Shown here one piece after another: positions 27,000 through 34,300 of a stretch of DNA of 64,000 nt. The stretch lies in the NCBI RefSeq assembly GCF_014190915.1, contig NZ_JACHVU010000015.1:1-64000 (forward strand), in the 5' to 3' direction. The first letter of the stretch is position 1; each line of letters starts with the position of its first letter. A program made the position numbers and the translations under genes. Below the pieces are notes generated by a model. It did no database searches. It saw only the letters and a program-made list of their open reading frames with translations, and had not been told where the DNA came from. Origin of the DNA: Mycolicibacterium iranicum. GTDB lineage: Bacteria > Actinomycetota > Actinomycetes > Mycobacteriales > Mycobacteriaceae.

Positions 27000-28013
27000 T
27001 CAGCCATGTTTGGGCTGCGGCGCATTCGCGATCAGCCCCTGCGCCCAGTTCAGTGTCCACCCTGTCGCGGGCAGACCATCGAGATTCCAGAACTGCGGCG
27101 TGGCGTACATCGCATGGACCGGCTGTCCCGCACCGCCCGAGAGCACCTGCAGGGTCTGCGGGAGCTGGGTGATGTTGAACGCCGATTCCGGCGCCGCGCA
27201 GATCAGATCGCCGCGCGCGCAGATCTCGTTGGTGCGGTCGTTGAGCGCGCCGAAGCCGCCGGGACGCGGACCCGTCATCGACAATCCCAGCGCCGAGAGT
27301 GTGGGGACCTCGTGCAGCGTGATCTCCGCGCCCTGGCCGGGTGGGTTCGGACCCACGTCCAACCCGACGCCCGCCTGCCGGCGCCCGTCGGCGATCAGCG
27401 TCACCCCCAGCACCAGGTCCTGGTCGACGGGGCCGCGGCCGTTGCCGATGTCGGAGGCGATGTCGCCGGCGATCACGGCGCCCTGCGAGAACCCGACCAG
27501 CACGTAGCTCGTCAGCGGGCACCGGTTGTTCATGTCCGTCATCGCCTGCACCGCGGCGCGGGTTCCCTCGGCGCGGCTGTCGTTGTACGACATCTGCCGG
27601 TCGGCCGACAGCGGATTGTGGAACTGCGCGGTGTACGGGACGGTGAAGACCTCGAGGCGCTGGTTGTCGAACTGGCCGCGGATCGGGTTCGTCACCCGCA
27701 GCAGCAGCGCCGCCGGGAACTGGACCGGGTTGAACGGATCCAGCGCCACCGACGACTCCCAGGTGCCCGGGATCGAGACCAGCTGCACGTCGGGGCAGCT
27801 GGCGTCCTGGAACTCGGGGCGGGGCTTGGACGGCGCGGTCCCGGAGGGCCCGGCCGGCGGCACCGCCGAGGGGGGCACCGCGGTCGGGGGCGTGTCGGGC
27901 CTGCGCAGCACCACGACCACGATCGCGACGATGAGCACCACCACGAGGCCGACCGCCCCGGCTGCGAACAGCGCGAGGATGCGATGGCGTTTCCGCCGGT
28001 TGGTTTTCGCCAT
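27000..28013 (-). CDS. culp6: Cutinase-like phospholipase/thioesterase Culp6 (Rv3802c ortholog)
   Basis: The 337-residue protein has a short cytoplasmic N-terminus (MAKTNRRKRHR), one membrane anchor (about residues 12-37) and a Pro-rich stalk. A cutinase-like alpha/beta-hydrolase domain follows, with the nucleophile motif GFSQGA and paired Cys residues (DASCPDVQ; NNRCPLTS). M. tuberculosis Rv3802c (336 residues) is an essential cell-wall lipase/thioesterase linked to mycolate metabolism and inhibited by tetrahydrolipstatin. The ATG at 28013 fits the ortholog start. It is downstream of a DUF732 lipoprotein by 17 bp and upstream of fadD32. Confidence 0.93.
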   Translation of the reverse strand: MAKTNRRKRHRILALFAAGAVGLVVVLIVAIVVVVLRRPDTPPTAVPPSAVPPAGPSGTAPSKPRPEFQDASCPDVQLVSIPGTWESSVALDPFNPVQFPAALLLRVTNPIRGQFDNQRLEVFTVPYTAQFHNPLSADRQMSYNDSRAEGTRAAVQAMTDMNNRCPLTSYVLVGFSQGAVIAGDIASDIGNGRGPVDQDLVLGVTLIADGRRQAGVGLDVGPNPPGQGAEITLHEVPTLSALGLSMTGPRPGGFGALNDRTNEICARGDLICAAPESAFNITQLPQTLQVLSGGAGQPVHAMYATPQFWNLDGLPATGWTLNWAQGLIANAPQPKHG

Positions 28014-28030
28014 GGTGTGTGAGGCTCCTG

Positions 28031-28513
28031 CTAACAGAGTCGTTCGGTTGCGATCCGAATGTAGTCGGCCGTCGCGGTCGTGATGTCTCCCGCCGACGGT
28101 GTCTCGGCGAGCGCGCCGTCGGGCTCTTCTTCCAGGTCGTTGCGCACCAGGGGCTCCACGTAGTCCCACACCGCCTGGTCGGTCTGGCGGGCCGCACGGG
28201 CCTGGCACACATAGGAGCCGATGCTCAACGCGGACAGCTCGCTGGACGGATGCACCCCGGAGGCGTGCAGCGCGTCCAGATAGGACTGCTGGTGCGGGGT
28301 GACGACGAGCTCGTTCGACGTGGCGGACGGATCACCGGGGCCGGGCAGCTGCGCCGTGGACTCCCCGTGCGGGGGCGCCGTCTCGACCTCCGAGCCCATG
28401 CCCGCGATCATGTCGCCGCTCAACGAGCATCCGGTCAGCCACGCGGCGGGCAGGGCGACCAGCGCGGACAGACCTGCCATCCCTGCCATCGCCGAATGTG
28501 AGCCGTGGTGCAC
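28031..28513 (-). CDS. DUF732 lipoprotein
   Basis: This 160-residue protein has a lipoprotein signal ending in a lipobox (WLTGC, Cys at about 29). A low-complexity linker rich in Pro/Ser follows, then a DUF732 domain (DALHASGVHPSSE ... AYVC-type QARAARQTD and a final Cys near the C-terminus, ATERLC). Two Cys in the domain could form the family's disulfide. DUF732 proteins are small, secreted mycobacterial proteins of unknown function. It starts at a GTG and ends 17 bp before culp6, so they probably share a transcript. I do not recall an equivalent gene between Rv3802c and Rv3803c in M. tuberculosis. Confidence 0.85.
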   Translation of the reverse strand: MHHGSHSAMAGMAGLSALVALPAAWLTGCSLSGDMIAGMGSEVETAPPHGESTAQLPGPGDPSATSNELVVTPHQQSYLDALHASGVHPSSELSALSIGSYVCQARAARQTDQAVWDYVEPLVRNDLEEEPDGALAETPSAGDITTATADYIRIATERLC

Positions 28514-28549
28514 GCCTCCAAGGTACCGGGCGTGCGCTCGGCGCCCGTT

Positions 28550-29458
28550 CTATCGGATCGTGGTGACGAGTTCGCCACTCATCGCGGCGAGCTGCCCGCT
28601 CCACGAACCCCAGTCGTGGTTCCCCGAGCTCGGGAAGTCGAAGTGGGCGTTACCGCCGCCGAGCGAGCGATAGTGCTGGTAGAAGCCGCGGTTGCTGCCC
28701 TGGGCCTGGTCGCAGTAGCCGATCATCGCCGGCACGTCGGTGCACGTCGTCGTCGCCGGGCTGTAGATCCACAGCCGGGTGTTGTTGTTCACCAGCAGCT
28801 GCGCGTGCACGTCCGGGTCGTGCCATTTCCAGCGGCCGAGCTGTGGCAATCCCCACATGTTACGGATGTCAGCGCCGCCGAAGCGGGCCAGCCCGTCGGT
28901 GATCGCGCCGTTCATCGTGGTGGCCGACGGCGTCAGGAAACCCGAGAGGGACCCGGCGAACCGGTAGCGGTCGGGGTGAAAGGTTGCCATCGTCAACGCG
29001 CCGGTGCCGCCCTGGGCCGCGCCGACGATGCCGTGCCCGTTCGGGGCGAGGCCCTTGTTGGCGGCCAGCCAGTTGGGCAGCTCGTCGGCCAGGAAGGTCT
29101 CCCACTGCTTGCTGCCGTCGGCCTCCCAGTTGGTGTACATGCTCCAGGCACCACCGGCCGGTGCCGCCACCGAGATGCCGCGGCCGGACAGCGTGCCCAT
29201 CGCATTGCCCGCCGTCACCCAGTTGCTGACGTCCGGGGCGGCGTTGAAGGCGTCGAGGAGCACGACGGCATGCGGACCACCGCCCTGGAACGCCACCGGG
29301 ATGGCGCGGCCCATGGCCGCCGAGGGCACCATCAGCATCTCGACGCCCTGCGCACGGGCCGTCGGCATACCGACCGGATGCGGCGTGACGCCCGTCGACC
29401 ACAACATCGCGGCCATCGCCACGACGGTCACCGCTCGAAAGATCGCCCGCACTGCCAC
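28550..29458 (-). CDS. fbpD: MPT51/MPB51-type antigen, non-catalytic Ag85 relative
   Basis: The 302-residue secreted protein belongs to the antigen 85 alpha/beta-hydrolase fold. It has a Sec signal peptide ending near ARA (GMPTARAQG) and the fold landmarks GGGPHAVVLLDAFNAAPD and FDFPSSGNHDW. The Ag85 nucleophile motif GLSMAG is replaced by VGAAQGG, so the catalytic Ser is missing and mycolyltransferase activity is not expected, in line with MPT51 (Rv3803c). A role in binding fibronectin or sugars has been proposed for the family. It follows fbpA on the same strand, separated by a strong hairpin. Confidence 0.93.
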   Translation of the reverse strand: MAVRAIFRAVTVVAMAAMLWSTGVTPHPVGMPTARAQGVEMLMVPSAAMGRAIPVAFQGGGPHAVVLLDAFNAAPDVSNWVTAGNAMGTLSGRGISVAAPAGGAWSMYTNWEADGSKQWETFLADELPNWLAANKGLAPNGHGIVGAAQGGTGALTMATFHPDRYRFAGSLSGFLTPSATTMNGAITDGLARFGGADIRNMWGLPQLGRWKWHDPDVHAQLLVNNNTRLWIYSPATTTCTDVPAMIGYCDQAQGSNRGFYQHYRSLGGGNAHFDFPSSGNHDWGSWSGQLAAMSGELVTTIR

Positions 29459-29546
29459 CCTCTTTTCGCCGTCTGTTCTTCGCGTCTGTCGTCCCCTACC
29501 CAGCAGTAGTGAATCACATCACTGCGACGGGCCGGAGGCTAAAACG

Positions 29547-29587
29547 ATTGACGGCGGTGACCCCGATCAGGGATCACCGCCGTCAAT
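29547..29587 (-). terminator. Intrinsic terminator between fbpA and fbpD
   Basis: An 18-bp stem with one G-T wobble pair and a 5-nt loop lies 14 bp past the fbpA stop. Read on the minus strand, it is followed within four bases by a TTTT tract. It should end fbpA transcripts, so fbpD needs its own promoter in the remaining ~90 bp or lives on read-through. Upstream of fbpD nothing else is clear. Confidence 0.75.
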
Positions 29588-29600
29588 GACGTGGTGCTGT

Positions 29601-30644
29601 TTAGCCGCCGGAAGCCGGTGCCGCAGCAGGCTGCGCCGGAGCGGACGGCTGCGGGACCGCGCCGAGCACACGCTGGATGTCAGGCTTCATCTGCTGAAGC
29701 TGCTGACCCCAGTAGGGCCAGTCGTGCGTGCCGCCCGAGGGGAAGTTGAACACACCGTTCGACCCACCGGCCGCGATGTACTCCTCCTGGAAGGTCTTGT
29801 TGGTCCGCAGCGTGAGGCCTTCCAAGAACTTCGCGGGCAGGTTGTCACCCGCGACGTTGCCGTTGACCTCGGCGGGCTTGCCGTTGCCGCAGAACACCCA
29901 GATGCGGGTGTTGTTGGCGACCAGCTTGGCCATGTTGACCATCGGGTCGTTGCGCTTCCACGCGCTGTTCGGATCCTCGGTACGGCCCCACATGTCGTTG
30001 GCGTCGTAGCCGCCGGCGTCACCCATCGAGATGTTGACCAGCGCGGGCCACCAACCCTCGGACAGGTTCAGGAAGCCCGACATCGAGCCCGCGTACTGGA
30101 ACTGCTGGGGGTAATAGATCGCCAGCGTCAGCGCGGCCGAACCGGCCATCGACAGACCGACGGCCGCGTTGCGGTTGGGGTTCACACCCTTGTTCGCGGC
30201 GAGGTAGGCCGGGAGCTCCTGGGTGAGGAAGGTCTCCCACTTGTAGGTGCTGCAGCCGGCCTTGCCGCAGGCCGGGCTGTACCAGTCGCTGTAGAAGCTG
30301 GACTGGCCGCCGACCGGCATGATGACTGCCAGACCGGAGTCGACGTACCACTCGAACGCCGCGGTGTTGATGTCCCAGCCGTTGAAGTCCTCCTGGGCGC
30401 GCAGACCGTCGAGCAGGTACACGCCGGGGGCATTGGGCCCACCGCTCTGGAACTGGACCTTGATGTCGCGGCCCATGCCGGCCGAGGGCACCATCAGGTA
30501 CTCCACCGGCAGACCGGGGCGCGAGAACGCGCCTGCGGTGGCGGAGCCGCCCACGGCGCTGATCAGGCCGGGCAGCACGATCGCCGCGAGCGCGACCACC
30601 GTGAGCCGGCGGGTTGCCGCGCGCAGCTTCCCAACGAGCTTCAT
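29601..30644 (-). CDS. fbpA: Antigen 85A-type mycolyltransferase
   Basis: This secreted mycolyltransferase (347 residues) moves mycolic acid between trehalose monomycolates to form trehalose dimycolate and mycolates arabinogalactan. A long Sec signal peptide precedes the mature start FSRPGLPVEYL (after ATAGA, about residue 39). The catalytic Ser lies in GLSMAGSAAL (about residue 165), and the fold signatures GVYLLDGLRAQED, SSFYSDWYSPACG and GGTHDWPYW are intact. The C-terminus has an Ala/Pro-rich tail, common in fbpA. It is named fbpA from its place next to fbpD and aftB (Rv3804c). The ATG at 30644 has only a weak ribosome site. Confidence 0.95.
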   Translation of the reverse strand: MKLVGKLRAATRRLTVVALAAIVLPGLISAVGGSATAGAFSRPGLPVEYLMVPSAGMGRDIKVQFQSGGPNAPGVYLLDGLRAQEDFNGWDINTAAFEWYVDSGLAVIMPVGGQSSFYSDWYSPACGKAGCSTYKWETFLTQELPAYLAANKGVNPNRNAAVGLSMAGSAALTLAIYYPQQFQYAGSMSGFLNLSEGWWPALVNISMGDAGGYDANDMWGRTEDPNSAWKRNDPMVNMAKLVANNTRIWVFCGNGKPAEVNGNVAGDNLPAKFLEGLTLRTNKTFQEEYIAAGGSNGVFNFPSGGTHDWPYWGQQLQQMKPDIQRVLGAVPQPSAPAQPAAAPASGG

Positions 30645-30854
30645 GCTTGTGTTTTTCCCATCTGTCGTTAAACGGCAGCAGGCCGCCGCTCTATCAGAGC
30701 GATCCCCGAGTGCGGCCCGAACGCTCTGTAGTCAACCACACCTTTGTGGTGATCTCTCCATCCGTGACTCCGCACGAGCACCGCTCGCGTGGTCCGTCAC
30801 ATGCCTTATCTGACCGACATGGCTGCAGCGTTACGTAAGCAGAAAACCTTGCCT

Positions 30855-30931
30855 GCCAGCAAATCGCCTGCGGCTCAGGGCCAGCAAATCGCCTGCGGCT
30901 CAGGGCCGGCAAAATCGCCTGCGGCTCAGGG
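30855..30931. repeat. Three tandem 25/26-bp repeats ending over the aftB stop codon
   Basis: Three copies of a unit of the form GCCAGCAAATCGCCTGCGG + CTCAGG follow each other at 30855, 30880 and 30905; the third has one extra A and a G for A change. Each unit contains a short inverted repeat CCTG-N5-CAGG. The third unit includes the aftB stop codon (30926-30928), so the array extends from the end of aftB into the fbpA upstream region. The other ~200 bp of the 281-bp gap carry a small inverted repeat (GCTCT-ATC-AGAGC, 30688-30700) and no gene. Confidence 0.85.
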
Positions 30932-32887
30932 CCCCGTCGGTGGAAGTCCCGTATACGGCGCATTGACCGGCTCGGGTATCGGCAGGCCGCAGCGTCGCAG
31001 CTCATAGAGCGGCACGCGGTCGATGCGGTAGCGGGTGAACTCGGCGGCGTGCAGCAGGTTCGACAGGAAGCGCCGCGCGCCCATCGGCGCGCGGATCGCT
31101 GTCAGCACGGACTCGGTTTCGGGGCATTTCAGCGCGGCCTCGGCCTGCCGGATCCAGTCCTCGTCGAGATAGCTCGGAATGTACGGCTTCTCCTTGAAGA
31201 AGGGCCCCTCGGCCACGGCCCAGTCCGGAAACAGGTTCTTGTCGTGCCCGATACGGCCGTCCTCGATCCGAGCGGTGTGTGCGGCAAGCGGATTCGCCAG
31301 ACCGATCTGGTCGATCACCCGCACGTCGAGACCGACGTTCATGCCCAGCATCCCGAGGTTGGTGAAGAACACGGTGTGCGGGCCCACGTAATCGGGCGGC
31401 GCGTCCGGCGGCGGCGGATAGGCGGGCACCACGTCCCACATGTCGTAGTTGCCCGACGGAAGCAGCAGTGCGCCGTCGGGGGTGTTCTCGATCGCGGTCA
31501 CGACCGCCCTCATCCGGGGATAGTCGAGATAGTCTGCGGCCGTGAGGGGATGGGCATGGCCCGTCGCCTGGGCGTAGAAGCGCCGCTCGTCGACGATGCC
31601 GGTGTAGGTGACGCGGGTGGCGTCCGATCCCATGCCGGGCGAATTCGCCGTCCACAGCGACCATCCGGCGACCGCGAGCCACAGCACGCTGGTCGCGCCG
31701 GCGTAGAGATAGCCGGCACCGCGCGCCATCCGGCGGCCGTCGGGCAGCATCAGCGGGATCACCGCCACCGGCGCGAGCAGACAGAACAGTGGGGTGAGCA
31801 ACACGCGGCCGTGCATGAAGTCACCGCCCTGCCGAATCCAGTACGCCGCCTGCAGGATTCCGCTGACGAGGATGAATACGACCACGGCCGTGGGGCTTTG
31901 CACCGCGCGGGCCGGCCAACCGGTGTCCCGGCGCACCGGGCGCACGCCGCGCGACGGCCGCCCGCAGAGCAGGAGCACCATCACGGCCAGGCCGATCAGC
32001 AACACCGCCGGAGCCCACAGCAGATAGGGCTGGTTGAAGTTCGCGAGGTAGGTGAACCCCTGCTGCCACTTCGCGCCCGTGGCGTCCTTGGCCAACGCCG
32101 TTCCCGGGAACAGCAGGCCGTAGTAGCCCATCCGGAAGATCTGGTACGCGACCGGTAGCAGACCGCCCGCGACGACGATGAGTGCGCGGCGGCGCCAGCC
32201 CTGGGTCGCGACCAGCACCATCACCAGCGCGAGGCCGCCCACGAGCGCGAGTTCCGGTCGCACCAGCACGCTGAAGCCGGCGACCCCGGCGAGCGTGAGG
32301 TCGAACGCACGCGAGGTGCGCTGCCCGCGTGGCGCCTGCGACCAGCACACCATCATCCACCACAGCAGCCCGAGATAGGCGAGCACCAAACCGTTTTCGA
32401 GCCCCGAGGTCGCGAAGTCGCGGGCAGGCGGCACAGCGATGTAGACGAGCGCGCCCGCGGGCAGTAGCAGCGCCTGCCTGCCCCGCAGCGTCGGCGCGTA
32501 GAGCCGCGCGGTGCCCAGCATCACCAGGACGATGCCCAGGACGCTGAGCAGCAGGGCGAACGTCAGCGCGACGTACTCCAGACGGGCCGACCCGGAGACC
32601 AGCCCGCCGAGGTACATCAAGTACGACCACGCCGTCGAGGTGTTGGCCTCCACCCGCTCGCCGGCGTTGAAGACGGGACCGTTGCCCGCCAACATGTTCC
32701 GGGTGGTGCGCAGCACGATCAGGCCGTCGTCGGCGATCCAGCGGCGCTGCCAGGCGCCCCAGCCGAACAGCACGGCCACCACGGTGACGCTCGCCCACAG
32801 GCTGACCCGCACCCACACGCCGTACGGGAAGGCGGGCCAGCGGGTCAGCCGGCCCGCGACGCTGTCAGCCGAGGAATACTGCGGCAC
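30926..32887 (-). CDS. aftB: Terminal arabinofuranosyltransferase AftB
   Basis: AftB adds the terminal beta-1,2-linked arabinofuranose of arabinan from decaprenylphosphoryl-arabinose. It is a GT-C membrane protein with the Asp-Asp motif in the first external loop (RRWIADDGLIVLR), a conserved ERVEANTSTAWSYL and about ten membrane segments. A C-terminal soluble domain of about 230 residues follows. The GTG at 32887 gives 653 residues and overlaps the ubiA end by 23 bp. GTG codons at 32818 or 32812 would give 628-630 residues, the length of Rv3805c (627), and start next to the conserved VRVSLWAS, so the true start is uncertain. The last codons lie within a tandem repeat. Confidence 0.93.
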   Translation of the reverse strand: MPQYSSADSVAGRLTRWPAFPYGVWVRVSLWASVTVVAVLFGWGAWQRRWIADDGLIVLRTTRNMLAGNGPVFNAGERVEANTSTAWSYLMYLGGLVSGSARLEYVALTFALLLSVLGIVLVMLGTARLYAPTLRGRQALLLPAGALVYIAVPPARDFATSGLENGLVLAYLGLLWWMMVCWSQAPRGQRTSRAFDLTLAGVAGFSVLVRPELALVGGLALVMVLVATQGWRRRALIVVAGGLLPVAYQIFRMGYYGLLFPGTALAKDATGAKWQQGFTYLANFNQPYLLWAPAVLLIGLAVMVLLLCGRPSRGVRPVRRDTGWPARAVQSPTAVVVFILVSGILQAAYWIRQGGDFMHGRVLLTPLFCLLAPVAVIPLMLPDGRRMARGAGYLYAGATSVLWLAVAGWSLWTANSPGMGSDATRVTYTGIVDERRFYAQATGHAHPLTAADYLDYPRMRAVVTAIENTPDGALLLPSGNYDMWDVVPAYPPPPDAPPDYVGPHTVFFTNLGMLGMNVGLDVRVIDQIGLANPLAAHTARIEDGRIGHDKNLFPDWAVAEGPFFKEKPYIPSYLDEDWIRQAEAALKCPETESVLTAIRAPMGARRFLSNLLHAAEFTRYRIDRVPLYELRRCGLPIPEPVNAPYTGLPPTGP

Positions 32888-33794
32888 CAATGGTCCCGAT
32901 CCACGCCAGCAGCAGCAGCTGCAGCACCCGGTCCTTCAGCGCGATCTCCTCGGGCTCCCCGGCCAGCCCGCCGTCGACGTCGACGGCGTAGCGCAGGATC
33001 GCGATGGTGATCGGGATGATCGTGACCGCATACCAGGAGGCGTTGGCGCCGTCGCGCTCGAAGGCCCACAGGCTGTAGCAGACCACCATGGCGGTGGCCG
33101 CCACGGTCCACACGAAACGTAGATAGGACGCGGTGTAGCTCTCCAGCGACTTACGGATCTTGGCACCGGTGCGTTCGGCGAGTTGCAGTTCGGCATAACG
33201 CTTTCCGGCGACCATGAACAGCGACCCGAACGTCATCACCAGCAGGAACCACTGTGACAGCGGGATGCCCGCGGCCGCGCCGCCGGCGATCGCCCGGATC
33301 AGGTAGGCCGAGGAGACGATGCAGATGTCGAGCACCGCTTGGTGTTTGAGGCCGAAGCAGTACGCCAGCTGCATCGCGATGTACACGGCGATCACCACCG
33401 CGAGGTTCGGCGACGCCAGCAGCGACAGCGCCAGGGCGACCACCCCGAGCACCACCGCGAGGGTGTAGGCCAGCCACTGCGGGACCACGCCGGCCGCGAT
33501 GGGCCGGAACCGCTTGGTCGGATGCTGACGGTCGGCCTCGACGTCACGCGAGTCGTTGACCAGGTAGATGCAGGACGCCGCCAGCGAGAACGCGACGAAG
33601 GCGATCAGGATGTTGATCGCCATCTCGTCGTAGTCGTAGCGCACCTCGCCGCCGAACGCGGCGATCGGGGCCGCCAGCACCAGCAGGTTCTTCACCCACT
33701 GGCGAGGGCGCAGCGCCTTGATGATGCCGGTGGCGAGGTTCTTCGGCGGACCTGCGGCCGAACCGGTGTCGCGGGCTACTTCGGACGTGCTCAT
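32865..33794 (-). CDS. ubiA: Decaprenyl-phosphate phosphoribosyltransferase (DPPR synthase)
   Basis: This polytopic UbiA-family enzyme (309 residues) transfers 5-phosphoribose from PRPP to decaprenyl phosphate, the first committed step to the arabinose donor. It has the Asp-rich motif NDSRDVEADRQHPTK, the second polar loop near DICIVSSAYLIRAI, and about nine hydrophobic helices. The ATG at 33794 overlaps the stop of the phosphatase gene upstream (ATGA). The length fits Rv3806c (302). Together with the phosphatase and dprE1/dprE2 it completes the pathway within this window. Confidence 0.95.
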   Translation of the reverse strand: MSTSEVARDTGSAAGPPKNLATGIIKALRPRQWVKNLLVLAAPIAAFGGEVRYDYDEMAINILIAFVAFSLAASCIYLVNDSRDVEADRQHPTKRFRPIAAGVVPQWLAYTLAVVLGVVALALSLLASPNLAVVIAVYIAMQLAYCFGLKHQAVLDICIVSSAYLIRAIAGGAAAGIPLSQWFLLVMTFGSLFMVAGKRYAELQLAERTGAKIRKSLESYTASYLRFVWTVAATAMVVCYSLWAFERDGANASWYAVTIIPITIAILRYAVDVDGGLAGEPEEIALKDRVLQLLLLAWIGTIGAAVFLG

Positions 33795-34300
33795 GTGTTT
33801 CCCACTCTTTCGACTGCCTTTGCCACCACCGCCCCGACGGCCACGCCGGTCAGCACGTCGGTCGGGTAATGCACGCCGAGCACCAGGCGGGACAACGCCA
33901 TCGGCGGGACCAGCACTGCGGGCAGGGGCAGCCCCGTCGGCCTGGCGAGCAGGACCGCGGCTGCGGTGGTGGACGTCGCGTGCGCGGACGGGAAACTCAG
34001 CCGGCTGGGCGTTCCCACGTTGACCGCGATCGCCGGGTGATCCGGCCGGGTCCGCTGCACCACGCGCTTGATCACCACCGCGGCGGCGTGGGCGGCGAAC
34101 GCCCCCGCACCCGCGGCGAGGTAGTCGCGCCGGCGACGCGGCGACAGCAGCGCCCCCAGCGCGGCCAGGGCGAGCCAACCCAGGCTGTGCTCGCCGAAAT
34201 GCGACATCCCCCGGGCGATCGGAAGCACACCGGGGCGGCCGGCCAATGCCGACTGCACCGTCACCAGGAGCGCGTCCTCGCCGCGTGGGCTCTCAGCCAT
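33791..34300 (-). CDS. PAP2-family phosphatase, probable DPPR 5'-phosphatase (Rv3807c ortholog)
   Basis: The 169-residue membrane protein has all three PAP2 signature pieces: KRVVQRTRP, the PSAHAT motif, and SRLVLGVHYPTD. The product of the neighbouring DPPR synthase carries a 5-phosphate that must be removed before DprE1 acts; Rv3807c has been proposed for this step, though its gene is not essential in all tests. The ATG at 34300 overlaps the glfT2 end by 8 bp, and its own stop overlaps the ubiA ATG. These overlaps suggest one operon with co-translation. Confidence 0.9.
   Translation of the reverse strand: MAESPRGEDALLVTVQSALAGRPGVLPIARGMSHFGEHSLGWLALAALGALLSPRRRRDYLAAGAGAFAAHAAAVVIKRVVQRTRPDHPAIAVNVGTPSRLSFPSAHATSTTAAAVLLARPTGLPLPAVLVPPMALSRLVLGVHYPTDVLTGVAVGAVVAKAVERVGNT

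Noticed and set aside
28550..29458. Active antigen 85 mycolyltransferase
   Set aside because: The nucleophile motif is VGAAQGG in place of GLSMAG, so the catalytic Ser is absent; it is the MPT51-type relative.
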